A stretch of 64,000 nt of DNA from contig CAZUBO010000002.1 of the NCBI GenBank assembly GCA_964618955.1, forward strand, positions 1 through 64,000. The letters run 5' to 3'. The DNA comes from JAKLIH01 sp964618955. GTDB taxonomy: Bacteria; Patescibacteriota; Minisyncoccia; UBA6257; JAKLIH01. Every line of letters starts with the position of its first letter. Position 1 is the stretch's first letter. The notes beneath the pieces are model-generated. The model had not been told where the DNA came from. It searched no databases and worked only from the letters and a program-made list of their open reading frames with translations. Of the stretch, positions 30,360 through 41,285 are shown in pieces. The translations under genes were made by a program, and so were the position numbers.

Positions 30360-31559
30360 ATGAAGATATTAATTTATAGTCAATACTTCTATCCAGAGAC
30401 TAATGCTCCAGCTAATCGTTTAAACGATATGGCTAGGTATTTAGCTAAAGGGAACAAGGTTTCGATTTTGACTGGATTTCCGAATCATCCTTTAGGAAGA
30501 ATGATTGGGGAATACAAAATGAAATGATTAATGAAGGATACGGTTGAAGACATGGATGTTTATAGAAGTTTTTTGATTATTCCGAGGAAGACAAATTCAA
30601 AAATATATAGATATCTAAATTACTTTAGTTTTGCTTTTTCAAGTTTTTTGAATTTGTTTAGAATTGAAAAGCCTGATTTAATGATTGTAACTAGTCCACC
30701 AATAAGTGTTTTAATCTTAGGATATATTTATGCTAAGATAAGGCATATACCATTAGTTATTGACTTAAGAGATTTATGACCTGAAGCAGCTATAAGTCTA
30801 AAGGTAGTTAAGAAGGGATTCGTTATTAATTGCTTAGAAAAATTAGTTGCTAAAGCATATATGTATTCTAAAAATATAATTATCAATACTGAAGCCTTTA
30901 GGGACGCTTTGGTTAGTAAGTACGAGATTATGAATTCTAAGATTACATACATTCCTAATGGATTTGATATTGAAGGGAATTTAGAATTCAAAAAAGAATT
31001 TGTTGATGAGGGGGAATTCAAAATCTTTTATTCGGGATTGTTTGGTTGAGCTCAGAATGTTGATTTGATTATTGAGACAGCTAAGATCTTTAAAGACAAA
31101 GGTTCTTTAGTTAAATTTGTTTTGATTGGTGATGGGCCTTTGAAGGAAGCTTTGAAAGACAAAGCTTTGAAGTATCATTTAAATAACTTAGAGATTCTTG
31201 ATTATCAAAAGAAAGATAATTTGTTCAAGATAATCAGTGAATGTAACTTAGGATTAATAACTTATGAATTAAATGATACTTTTCGTAAGAATATTCCTTC
31301 AAAGATCTTTGACTATATGTTTTTAGAGAAGCCGGTAATAATAAACTTAGAGGGGGAAGCTTCAAGAATAATAGAAGATGGTAAGTTTGGATTCTGTTAT
31401 GAAACTAATGATCCTGCTAAGTTATGTAATAGAATTGAAGAGATTCTAACCACTATGGATTTAAAGACTAGAGGTAATAATGGCTTTGAATATTTGAAGG
31501 CCAATTTCGATAAGAAGGAATTACTTAAAAGATTAGATAAGATATTAGAAGTTGAATAA
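30360..31559 (+). CDS. Family 4 glycosyltransferase, WbuB-like
   Basis: 399 aa, GT-B fold. The N-terminal domain has ILIYSQYFYPETNAPANR and GFPNHPLG. The linker carries VIDLRDLWPEAA with UGA for the conserved Trp (30777). The C-terminal domain has FYSGLFG, LIGDGPLKE and the nucleotide-sugar Glu region NIPSKIFDYMFLEKPVI. WbuB-type enzymes transfer N-acetyl-fucosamine-like sugars in O-antigen assembly; the exact donor is unknown. An ATG four bases upstream (30356) is in another frame; the start at 30360 gives the complete N-terminal motif. Last gene of the operon. Confidence 0.92.
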
Positions 31560-31561
31560 TT

Positions 31562-31591
31562 AAAAACATCGGTTTAATAACCGATGTTTTT
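31562..31591. terminator. Terminator of the polysaccharide operon and of tRNA-Leu(UAA)
   Basis: A 13-bp stem (AAAACATCGGTT and complement) with a TAAT loop, bordered by A and T runs. It serves the operon on the plus strand and the convergent tRNA-Leu. Confidence 0.88.
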
Positions 31592-31596
31592 GTTTG

Positions 31597-31679
31597 TGCC
31601 CAGGGAGGGACTCGAACCCACACTGGTATTAACCAAAAGGATTTTAAGTCCTTCGCGTCTACCATTCCGCCACCTGGGC
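31597..31679 (-). tRNA. tRNA-Leu(UAA)
   Basis: A class II tRNA of 83 nt on the minus strand. Acceptor GCCCAGG pairs with CCTGGGC, and stem AAGGA/TCCTT encloses CTTAAAA, giving anticodon UAA for UUA/UUG, the main leucine codons here. Confidence 0.95.
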
Positions 31680-31798
31680 ATTTATGTATTAAATCTACCA
31701 AATTTTTTTTAAAAAATCAACTGTTTGGAATTATTCAAAAGCTATTGTATTTTTTTTAATTTTTAGTTACAATATATTTAATAAATTAAAATATATGT

Positions 31799-32821
31799 AT
31801 GGATGTTTTGTATTATCTAAATGTATTTTGAAATAACAATATTGTTCAAGGTTTGATGGCAATCTTGGGAGCTATTGTTTTAGCTTTTGTAATTGATTAT
31901 TTAATTTGATTCTATGTTAAGAAGTTTACAACTAGAACCCATACTCATATTGATGATTTCTTAGTGAATGTTTTAACAACACCAATACATTGGATAATTA
32001 TAATCTTAGGAGCCAAGAAAGCTTTTTTGAAGATCTTTAATATTGTATTAACAAAGAATGTTGACCTATACTATCGTATTGCGATTATAGTTTTAATAGC
32101 TTATGTGATATCTAGATTATTATCATTCTTTATTGGCCATTGATTAAAGGTTCAAAAGCAAACTAAAAAAATACCACAATACATTAGTAATATAGTAGGA
32201 GTGGTTGTATTTTTAATTGCTTTGATGGTTGTAATGACAATGCTGAAGATATCTATAGCTCCATTACTAACCAGTTTTGGTATTGCTGGAGTTTTGATTG
32301 GTTTATCATTACAAAATACCTTGGTGAATTTTATTGCTGGATTGAAGATAATATCAGAAGAGAAGATTAAAATTGGAGATTTTATTGATGATGGCGTTAG
32401 TATTAAAGGCGTAGTAGAAGATATGAGTTTGAATTCAACTAAAATAAGAAATTTGAATAATAATATCATTATTGTTCCTAATTCAAAGATATCAGATAAT
32501 CCAATAACTAATTATTCTAGGAATGATAGCAAGATTAGAGTAGTAGTTCCTATAACCTTGGTTATTGATAAGCCTTTAGTCGAGATGAAGAAGAAGTTAA
32601 ATTCAATTGTTTTAGAAGTATTTGAAAGCATGGAAGGGATTGATAAGAAGCATGTTCCAGAAGTTTGAATAATCAATGCTGGACAAGCTAGTTCTATGAC
32701 TCAGCCAACAGCTACTTTTAATGTCTTAATTACAGTAGTAAGTTACAAATATCAATTTGGAGTAGCTGATGCGATATTAGAGAAGGTTAGTAAAACATTT
32801 TGAAAGTATCAACATGAATAA
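31799..32821 (+). CDS. Small-conductance mechanosensitive channel family protein (MscS)
   Basis: 340 aa. Four or five membrane segments, then the pore-lining helix and beta domain: APLLTSFGIAGVLIGLSLQNTLVNFIAGLKII, KIGDFIDDG, GVVEDMSLNSTKIRNLNNNIIIVPNSKI, all MscS hallmarks. Several UGA codons are read as Trp. It would release osmolytes on hypo-osmotic shock. The stop overlaps the start of the first pilin gene by 8 nt, an odd coupling of a housekeeping gene with a variable surface gene. Confidence 0.92.
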
Positions 32822-34055
32822 ATTCAAACAAAGTTTTACATTAGTAGAATTAATGATAGTAATAGCAATCTTAGCAATATTATCTGCTATTGTAATTTTT
32901 GCATTAAACCCAGCCAGACTCTTTGATAACTTTAGAGATTCAAAAAGAGTAACTGATATATCTAGTATTAACAAAGCTATTGTATTCATGGAATCTTGAA
33001 ATCAATCAGGTATTACCTATGGTACTACAACTAATGTATATATCTCTCTACCTGATTCAAGTTCTACTTGTAGCTCTTACACACTTCCAACTCTTCCTAC
33101 TGGATATACATATTACTGTTCTAATGCTACAAACTACAAGAATACTGATGGAACTGGTTGAATACCTATCAACTTTACAGTAGAAGGATCTAATAGATAT
33201 CTATCAAGTCTACCAGTAGATCCAGTCAATAACAATTCTTTCTTCTATACCTACTATTCAGGAGGATCATATGAATTAACTGCAATACTAGCTAATCCCA
33301 ATAAGAACTCTATTGATGACGAAGGAAGTCTTACATCAACCTTTGAGATTGGTAGTCCTAACCGAACATGGAATACACCGCTACAGAGGGATAAAGGATT
33401 GGTACTATACTACAATTTCAATGAAGCAAGTGGCAATGCGCAAGATATGTCGGGGAATGGATATACAGGAACTCTTAACGGGCCGGTCAGACAAACATTA
33501 GTTGGAACTGATCAATCGATGTATTACGATGCCAGTTCCTCAGATTATATCTCAACTCCTAGTTTTGCAATTCCTAATACGGGGATATTGACGATAGAGG
33601 CGTGGATGAAGAGTGTGGGTGCGGATAAGTATCAGTTTATATTAAGTGATGCATCTTATAATGAAATGTCTGGTTTTATATATATGGATAGACCAGTTAA
33701 TACTAATAGTCTTTTGTATCTGTATGCCAACGGAACAGTATCGGCAGAGTCTTTGTTTACTAACTTCTTTCAAAGTTTAGACAATCAATGACTCCATATA
33801 GTTATAGTTTGTGATTATACAAATAAAATAGGAAAAGCGTATAGAAATGGGGTTCAATTTGGAACTACTCAAAATCTTACTGGTGTGCCCGTATTTCCTT
33901 CGGTTGGTAGAGTTAAATATATTGGCGCATATAGTAGTGGCGCTTATAAAATCACCGATGGTTCTCTTGATGAAGTAAGAATATATAATAGGGGATTGAG
34001 TGCGGAGGAGATATCAGCCCAGTATACCTCGACAAAAGGCCATTATGGCTACTAA
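32814..34055 (+). CDS. Type IV pilin-like protein with LamG/concanavalin-like domain, copy 1
   Basis: 413 aa. Short leader, then SFTLVELMIVIAILAIL: a class-III prepilin N-terminal helix with Glu5, but Ser rather than Gly before the cleavage point. Residues about 30-180 form a pilin globular part (NPARLFDNFRDSKRV, YYSGGSYELTA). Residues about 195-413 are a LamG/ConA-like domain starting KGLVLYYNFNEASGNAQDMSGNG and ending SLDEVRIYNRGLSAEEI. The middle of that domain (about 33615-33788) is unlike copies 2 and 3, while both flanks are nearly the same. A Trp at 33603 is UGG and one at 33789 is UGA. Its LamG segment is visibly G/C-richer than in copy 2. Likely a surface adhesive pilin. It overlaps mscS. 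Confidence 0.88.
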
Positions 34056-34067
34056 ATAGGCCTTTTG
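34033..34067 (+). terminator. Hairpin overlapping the pilin copy 1 stop codon
   Basis: CAAAAGGCC pairs with GGCCTTTTG; the stop codon at 34053 lies in the loop. A second, stronger hairpin follows, so this may protect the 3' end or assist termination. Confidence 0.5.
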
Positions 34068-34110
34068 AAGGCTAATTTAGCTAGTAAATACGTTGGTTTT
34101 TAAGGCTTAA

Positions 34111-34150
34111 ATTGGAAATACCCTAGTAAATACTAGGGTATTTCAATTTT
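34111..34150 (+). terminator. Strong terminator after pilin copy 1
   Basis: A stem of about 17 bp (attg-aaataccctagta with one bulged G) and a 2-nt loop, followed by TTTT. It isolates the pilin from the downstream promoter. Confidence 0.8.
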
Positions 34151-34179
34151 AGCCTGTTTTTAGTTATCCACAGACCCTA

Positions 34180-34208
34180 TTGACTCTGAAAAGGGGGTAT
34201 GGTATAAT
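34180..34208 (+). promoter_or_regulatory. Strong sigma-70 promoter of the 3D-domain gene
   Basis: TTGACT at 34180-34185, exactly 17 bp, then TATAAT at 34203-34208, 17 bp before the start codon, one of the best matches to consensus in the window. The 5' leader is very short. Confidence 0.8.
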
Positions 34209-34225
34209 ATACCTATCTTTCAGCA

Positions 34226-34777
34226 ATGAAAGATTTTTTAACTATTATGGATACAGGCGGGGGTTCAAAAGCTAAATTGAACCTTACATCCAGTAAAATC
34301 TGATCACTATTCATTAACAAGCGTAAAAGCTTATTAATGGTAGCGTGTATGGGTTTATTCTTAAACCTAGGTCAAGCTGGATTTTTATCTCTTAACGAAG
34401 CGTCATCTGTAGTTGTTCCTTTCCAAAGCGGTTATTCCTACAATGCTTTATTCTTAAAGCCTGTTGGAACTCAACCCAAGAATACCTCACCAGTTAAAAT
34501 AAAAGTAACAATCACGGCCTATTCTTCTACAATTGAACAATGCGATAACGATCCTTTCGTTACTGCATCTGGTCATCCGGTTGAAGAGGGTATCATTGCT
34601 GCTAACTTCTTGCCTTTTGATACAAGAGTTAGAATCCCGGCAATCTACGGTGATAGAGTATTCGTTGTGAAGGACAGGATGAACCAAAAGTATAACAATA
34701 GAGTAGACGTTTGATTTGGTGATACAAAAGAAGCAATAGACTTTGGTGTCAAATCAACGTTTATCGAAATATTTTAA
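34226..34777 (+). CDS. 3D-domain (YuiC-like) cell-envelope protein
   Basis: 183 aa. An N-terminal cytosolic stretch precedes one membrane segment (about 35-55); the C-terminal 90 residues are a double-psi beta-barrel 3D domain: ITAYSST, TASGHPVEEGIIAAN, LPFDTRVRIPAIYGDRVFVVKDRMN, NRVDVWFGDTKEAIDFG. The Asp residues that name the domain are present (KDRMN and RVDV). Relatives include lytic-transglycosylase-like stationary-phase survival proteins, so a role in peptidoglycan turnover is likely. Two UGA codons, one in VDVWFG. It has its own strong promoter and terminator, indicating high, independent expression. Confidence 0.87.
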
Positions 34778-34780
34778 AAA

Positions 34781-34815
34781 AGAAAGCCAACCTGAAAGGG
34801 TTGGTTTTTCTTTTA
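34781..34815 (+). terminator. Terminator of the 3D-domain gene
   Basis: CCAACC pairs with GGTTGG around a 6-nt loop and is followed by TTTTTCTTTT. Confidence 0.78.
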
Positions 34816-34872
34816 AAAAATACTTTTAATTTTTTGTTTTTTGTGATATACTTTAGTAATAAACACATTATC

Positions 34873-35580
34873 ATGTTAACAACTTTAGGAATTGTATTGA
34901 GTAAAAAAGATGTTGGAGAATACGATAGAGAGTATTGTTTTTTTACAAAGAATTATGGTAAAATAAAACTAATAGCAAAGTCGGTAAGAAAGCCATTATC
35001 GAAATTAAGCGGACAATTAGAACCACCGTCTTTGATTGAAGTTGTATTTGTACCGAACAATGATAAGGGATTGATTACTACAGCATTAGTTAAAAAGAAT
35101 TATTTAAAAGTTCGAAGAATACTAGAAAAACAAAAGACATACAATACTATAGTAAGAACTATTGAAGAATTAACTGAATACAAACACAAGGATTTAATAA
35201 TGTGAGGATTATTAAAAAATACAATTGATAATTTAAATAATTATGAATGGAAGTTAATTGAAATTGATTTTCTGGCAAAATTCTTGAAAGTCTTAGGATT
35301 CTCACCGAATGTTGAACATTGTATTAAATGCCAAAGGAAAATTTTAAATGAAGTTAATATATATTTTGATAATGAACATTGGGGATTCTGTTGTGAGAAA
35401 TGCAAAAATATTAAGAATGAAAAAGTAACATTACAAGTTTTTAAGATTCTATCAATTTTATTAACATTACCTTTAAAAGAGATTTTGAATAGGGAATTGG
35501 ATGAGCCAATATTAATTCAATACAAAAAAATACAGAGTTTGTTAAATAAGTATTTAAAACAAATAAAAAAATATTTTTAA
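34873..35580 (+). CDS. recO: DNA repair protein RecO
   Basis: 235 aa, near the usual 230-250. N-terminal OB fold (TLGIVLSKKDVGEYDREYCFFTKNYGKIKLIAKSVRKP...) and C-terminal helical domain with a four-Cys zinc site: CIKCQ and CCEKCK (about residues 149-180). RecO loads RecA on SSB-covered DNA with RecR. One UGA (Trp). The start at 34873 is preferred over an upstream Met because it matches the family N-terminus. Confidence 0.88.
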
Positions 35581-35590
35581 AAAATACAAT

Positions 35591-37324
35591 ATGGGAATAA
35601 AAAATAGCCAAAACAAATTGTTTGCTTTAGGAATGATCACAACTATTATTCTAATAGTTGGAGGATATTTTGCTTGAAAACTACTAACTCCTGGGAGTGT
35701 GAATTTTTCAATTGAAAGTCCTAAAGAGATTAAGTCAGGCGAGACACAAAAGATTAAATTCATTTGTGAGAATAATACCAGACTAATTTTAGCTAATTCC
35801 CAAATTAAAATTAAATTACCAGACAATGCTTTTGATATTGATTACAGTCAAACTCCAACAATACTGTTAGGAGACGTAGCTCCAAAAGAAAAGATTGAAA
35901 AAGAAATTGAAGTAGTCTTCTATGGAGTTACGGGAGACAAGCCAAAGATTGAAGCTTCATTTGAATACAAGCCTCAAGGATTCTCTTCAGTCTTTAAAAA
36001 AGACCAAGACTTTAGTATGTTGATTAATGGTTCAAGTATTAGTTTGAACATTACTAATCCAAACCAAGTTTTGCCAGAGACTCCTTTTGATATGGGGATT
36101 GCTTGAACCAATCAAGCTAAAAAAGATTTTGAGAATTTGGTAGTAAAGATTAATTACCCAGCAGAATTTAATTTCAATTCAAGCGATCAAGAAGCTATAA
36201 GAACTGATAATACTTTTGATTTAGGTTTTGTTAGATCGTTTGAGCAGGGGAATATCAATCTTTCTGGATTCATGAATAGCCAAGGAGGAGAGAATAAGAA
36301 ATTCGAAGTTTTGATAGGGATAGAATTAAAAGACATGAAGAAATTCTTTGTAATTAATAAATCGGAATCAGTAGTATCGTTAGTAAGTAATCCTTTGAGT
36401 TTAAACGTAAAGGTTAATGATGTAAGTACTTATTCAGCTAGTATTGGCGAGATGCTGCATGTAAGTTTGGATTACAAGAATAACTATAATGTGCCTTTGA
36501 ATAATATGGTATTAAAAGTTGTATTTGATGGTACATATTTTGATTACAAAAAGTTAATACCTAATAAAGGATATTTTACTTTTGGTAATAAAACTATTAC
36601 TTGGAATGAAGTCCAAATACCAGAATTAGCAACACTAAATCCAGGAGAAGGGGGAAATATTGAATTCTCAATACCAGTAACTGATAAATTCAATGTAAAG
36701 ACATATGCTGATAAGAATTTGAAATTGAATATCAATGCTATAATAGAAAGCTTAACACCAGTTCAGGGATTGGATGTAAATTCTAAAGTCAAAGCTAGTA
36801 GTAGCGCTATGGTGAAATTAAATGCCGATATGAATGTAGAAATTACTGGATTCTTTACTGACAACAAAACTACAATAAGCAATTGTGGAAGCTTACCTTT
36901 AAAGGTTGGCCAGAAAACTTGTTATACCGTACATATGAAGATTAAGAATTATTTGAATGATGTAAATAATATATTGATTACTACTGACTTACCTTACTAT
37001 GCAAACTATACTAATAAATTCACAACAAGTTATAGCAATGCTGATTTTACTTTCGATACGTTTTCAAAGAAATTGATTTGGAAGCTAGATAGTTTACCAG
37101 CTAATTCCGGAGTAATTACAAAACCTTATGAATTAGTATTCCAAGTAGAAGTAGCTCCGACAACAAATGAAGCAAATTCAGCTATTCCGATTATAAATTC
37201 AACGAGTATGTCAGCTACTGATTCATTCACTCAGAATAAGATTAGTAAGACTTACAAAGAATTAATGTCAAATAATATCGGGGATGCATTAACTAATTCG
37301 GGATATGGCAGAGTAACTGAATAA
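35591..37324 (+). CDS. Large extracellular repeat protein (DUF11-like), membrane-anchored
   Basis: 577 aa. A single N-terminal membrane segment (about 12-32), then three or four beta-sandwich modules of the bacterial conserved-repeat (DUF11/COG1361-like) kind. Recurrent patterns are FSIESPKEIKSGETQKIKF, LNVKVNDVSTYSASIGEMLHVSLDYKNN and VKVGQKTCYTVHMKIKNY-like starts of strands. Two Cys in SNCGSLPLKVGQKTCY may form a disulfide. Two UGA codons near the N-terminal half. Probably a cell-surface stalk or adhesin scaffold. It starts 10 nt after recO and lies directly before pilin copy 2, so it may work with the pilins. Confidence 0.72.
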
Positions 37325-37351
37325 TATATATTAAAGATTAAAAAAAACAAT

Positions 37352-38590
37352 ATGCAAAAACAAAGTTTTACATTAGTAGAATTAATGATAGTAATAGCAA
37401 TCTTAGCAATATTATCAGCTATTGTAATTTTTGCATTAAACCCAGCCAGACTCTTTGATAACTTTAGAGATTCTAAGAGAGTAACTGATATATCTAGTAT
37501 TAACAAAGCTATTGTATTCATGGAATCTTGAAATCAATCAGGTATTACTTATGGTACAACAACAAACGTATATATATCTCTTCCTGATTCAAGTTCTACT
37601 TGTAGTTCTTATTCATTACCAACTCTTCCTACTGGATACAATTATTACTGTAGTAATCCTACAACGTATAAGAATACTGATGGTACTGGCTGAATACCTA
37701 TCAACTTTACGGTTGAAGGATCCAATAGATATCTATCAAGTTTACCTATTGATCCAGTCAATAATTCTTCTTTTTTTTATACCTACTATTCAGGAGGATC
37801 CTATGAATTAACTGCCATACTATCTAATCCCAATAAGAACTCCATTAATGATGAAGGAAGTCTTACATCAACCTTTGAGATTGGTAGTCCTAATAGAACA
37901 TTTAATACTCCACTACAAAGAGATAAAGGATTAGTATTATACTATGACTTCAACGAAGTATCTGGTAATGCCCAAGATCATTCAGGGAATGGATATACAG
38001 GAACTCTTAATGGACCAGTTAGACAGACATTAGTTGGAACTGATCAAGCAATGTACTACGATGCCAGTTCCTCAGATTATATTTCAACTCCTTCTTTTGC
38101 AATACCTGATACTGGAGTACTTACAATAGAAGTGTGAATGAAGAGCAAACTTGATACTACACATCATCAAACAATATTAGGCGATGCTAATCAAAACTCA
38201 TCAATTAGTTATCTTTTTTTTATTAGATACGCGAATACAAATGTTTTATATTATGAATATGCTAATGGAACAGTTATAGGCACTGTTAATTTTGCTAATT
38301 TTTTTCAAAACTTAGATGATCAATGAATCCATATAGTAGTAATTTGTGATTATTCAAATAAAACATTAAAAGCATATAGAAATGGAATTCAGTTTGGAAC
38401 TACACAAAATCTTTCGGGAACCCCACAATTTCCGTCAATTAACAGAGTAAAATATATTGGTACTTGATCGGGCTCTTCGCATAAACTAACTGATGGCTCC
38501 CTTGACGAAGTAAGAATATATAATAGAGGGTTGAGTGCCGAAGAGATAGCGGCCCAGTATACAAATACAAAATCTCACTATGGACAATAG
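37352..38590 (+). CDS. Type IV pilin-like protein with LamG/concanavalin-like domain, copy 2
   Basis: 412 aa, same layout as copy 1: KQSFTLVELMIVIAILAIL N-terminus, pilin globular part, LamG domain from about residue 194. The N-terminal third is almost identical to the other copies at the DNA level, suggesting gene conversion. The hypervariable insert is about 38147-38323. The Trp aligned to the UGG of copies 1 and 3 is UGA here (38135), and a second UGA (38324) aligns with UGG in copy 3. It lies 27 nt after the DUF11-like gene and ends with UAG. Confidence 0.88.
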
Positions 38591-38637
38591 CATAAAAATG
38601 TTCTAGAATATTAATACATAATAAATAAAATACAAAT

Positions 38638-39966
38638 ATGAAAGCCAAGCAAAATCAAATGGAAAAATTAGTAGCCTTTTTAAAGGATAACGGATTTATC
38701 AATCTATCATCAGAACCTTATGGTGGGTTCTCAAGTTCGTATGATTACGGCCCTTATGGAGTTGAAGTAAAAAACAATTTGAAAAAGGCTTGATGAGATA
38801 CTATGACAAAAGAATTTGATAATATTGTAGGGATTGATTCTTCAATATTAATGTCTCCTAAAGTATGAGAAGCTTCGGGACATTTAACTGCTGGCTTTGC
38901 TGATGAATTAGTTGAATGTAAAGAATGTCATAAGAGATTCAAGGCTGATGAATTAGAGAATGAAAAATGTCCAAGCTGTAAGGGGGAATTATCAGCTCCA
39001 AAGAAATTCAATGTAATGATGAAGACTTTTGTAGGACCAATCGAAGATAGTGCTAATATTGTATATTTGAGAGGAGAAGCTTGCCAGGGAATATATATGA
39101 ATTTCTTATGAGCAAAGAATTCAGCTAGAATGAAAATACCTTTTGGTATTTGTCAGATTGGAAAAGCTTTTAGAAATGAAATTACTCCTGGACCGTTTAC
39201 TTTTAGAACCAGAGAATTCGAGCAAATGGATTTACAATTCTTTGTACATCCATTTGAAGCTGATAAATACTTTGAATTCTGAAAAGAGCAAAGAATGAAT
39301 TACTACTTGAAGTTAGGAATTAGTAAAGGCCATTTGCGTTTTACAGATCATCCTGAAAACAAGTTAGCTCATTATGCTAAGAAGGCTTGTGATATTGAAT
39401 ATTTGTTTCCTTTTGGATGAAGCGAGATAGAGGGAATACATAATAGAACTGATTGAGATTTAGGGAATCATTCTAAGGCTAGCGGAACAGACTTATCATA
39501 CTTTGATCAAGAGACAAAGGAGAAGTATATGCCATACATTATCGAAACTTCTGCTGGATGTGATAGAACTTTGTTAGCATTCTTATCAGAAGCCTTTGTT
39601 GAATTCGAAAAAGGTAGAAATGAAGATTCCGAAAGTACTGAATACTTGATGAATTTGAATAAGAAATTAGCTCCAGTTAAGGTAGCTATAATGCCTTTGA
39701 TGAAGAACAAAGAAGAATTGCAAAAGAAGGCTAGAGAGATATATGATAATTTAAAGTTTGAATTCAATACTAAGTTTGACGATAGTGGATCTATTGGAAA
39801 ACGCTATCGTAGAATGGATGAGTTAGGAACTCCTTATTGTATTACAATTGATTTTGATACTTTGACTGATGATTGCGTTACCGTTAGAGATAGAGATACA
39901 ATGAAGCAAGAAAGAATTGAAATCAAAGAATTAAAAAATTTCTTAAGAGAAAAATATGCTTACTAA
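38638..39966 (+). CDS. glyQS: Glycyl-tRNA synthetase, dimeric class II (GlyQS type)
   Basis: 442 aa. Charges tRNA-Gly. Class II motifs are seen: the N-terminal SSEPYGGFSSSYDYGPYG, VGIDSSILMSP, WEASGH, motif 2 GKAFRNEITP...FRTREFEQMDLQFF, FGWSEIEGIHNRTDWDL, and motif 3 TSAGCDRTLLAFL. A zinc site CKECHKRF...CPSC (about 98-122) is present. UGA encodes the paired Trp in KKAWWD (38791, 38794), the Trp of FGWSEIEG and others, all family-typical Trp. The C-terminal anticodon-binding domain is complete. The stop overlaps the M16 protease start by 11 nt. Confidence 0.96.
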
Positions 39967-41263
39967 ACATTTAAGTAAAATACCTGATAAATGTGAGTTT
40001 GAAAAATATGTTTTAAAAAATGGATTGGAAGTTGTTTTAATTCCGATTAAGAATGTGTTTTCAGTTGATGCAAAGTTGACAGTTCGAGTTGGGTCACAAT
40101 ACGAAACTAAAGAATTGAGTGGAATATCTCATTTCTTAGAGCATATGAATTTCAAGGGAACTAAAAACAAACCTAATCATGCTTTGCTAACTAAAAGCAT
40201 TGATGAGAATGGTGGATTACAAAATGCTTCTACTGGGTATGATTTTACTTCGTACTACGCACATATTGGTTTTGAATACTTAGAATGTATATTAGACTTC
40301 TTATCAGATATATTTGTAAATTCAATATTTCCAGAAGAAGAATTTCAAAAAGAAAAAGGAGTAGTTATTGAAGAGATTAGAATGTATGAAGATCTTCCTA
40401 GAGTTAAAGCCGAAGAATTAATGTTAGAAGCTCTATACGGCGATCAACCTGCCGGAAGGAATATCGCTGGAACCGAAAAGAATATTTTAAATATGAATCG
40501 ATCGCAGATGGTTGCTTTTTATAAAAAATATTACCATCCGAAGAATGCTACTTTGTTTGTAATGGGTAATTTTGATAATGCTCAAACTAAAAAATTAATT
40601 AAAAAATATTTTGAATTTGAAGTTAAGACAAAAGAAATTAAATATCCTAAAGCCAAATTATTGATTGATGGACCTAAAGTTAATTCTGGAGCCAAAGACT
40701 TAAAAGAAACTCACTTTGTCTTAGGATTTAATGCTTTTAAGCCAGGGGATAAGAGAAATGCAATATTATCAGTAATTAATGGTATTTTGTCTGATGGTTT
40801 TAATAGCAGACTCTATCTAAATGTCCGAGAGAAGCTAGGTGGAGCTTACTATATCACTAGCGGGGTAGACAAGATATTTGATAGAGGAGTTTTCTCGGTA
40901 TTAGCTGGAGTAAATACAGCTAAAACAAAATTAATCTTAAGTGAAATTATTAAAGAATTAAGGATTTTGAAAAACGAATTGGTTAAGAAGGAAGAATTAG
41001 AGAAGACAAAGAATCGTATTGTAGGATCAATTCTAATGTCATTAGACGATCCTTATACTATTGCGGAACCAGCTTACGAAGCTATAACTTTTATGACTAA
41101 AGTAGAGACTTTCAAACAATACATTGATGCTATTATGAAGGTTACTGATAAAGATATCATGAAGATTAGTAAAGAATTGTTTAATGTGGAAAATATTAAG
41201 ATGGGAGTAGTATCGAAAAAACAGGATGCTAAAGAGTTGAAGGATATAATCAAAACAATTTAA
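39956..41263 (+). CDS. M16-family zinc peptidase (processing-peptidase-like)
   Basis: 435 aa. N-terminal catalytic domain with inverted zinc motif HFLEH (about residue 61) and the third ligand Glu in VVIEEIRMYED (about 135); C-terminal non-catalytic homologue with GFNSRLYLNVREKLGGAYYI. No signal peptide or membrane segment. Single-chain bacterial members degrade peptides in the cytosol or at the membrane. No UGA codons. Overlap with glyQS and short spacing to the next permease gene suggest an operon. Confidence 0.92.
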   Translation: MLTKHLSKIPDKCEFEKYVLKNGLEVVLIPIKNVFSVDAKLTVRVGSQYETKELSGISHFLEHMNFKGTKNKPNHALLTKSIDENGGLQNASTGYDFTSYYAHIGFEYLECILDFLSDIFVNSIFPEEEFQKEKGVVIEEIRMYEDLPRVKAEELMLEALYGDQPAGRNIAGTEKNILNMNRSQMVAFYKKYYHPKNATLFVMGNFDNAQTKKLIKKYFEFEVKTKEIKYPKAKLLIDGPKVNSGAKDLKETHFVLGFNAFKPGDKRNAILSVINGILSDGFNSRLYLNVREKLGGAYYITSGVDKIFDRGVFSVLAGVNTAKTKLILSEIIKELRILKNELVKKEELEKTKNRIVGSILMSLDDPYTIAEPAYEAITFMTKVETFKQYIDAIMKVTDKDIMKISKELFNVENIKMGVVSKKQDAKELKDIIKTI

Positions 41264-41285
41264 TAATTCTTTTAAATTAAAAACT

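Noticed and set aside
34164..34172. Second replication origin from a perfect DnaA box
   Set aside because: A single box among coding genes without an A/T-rich unwinding region or box cluster.
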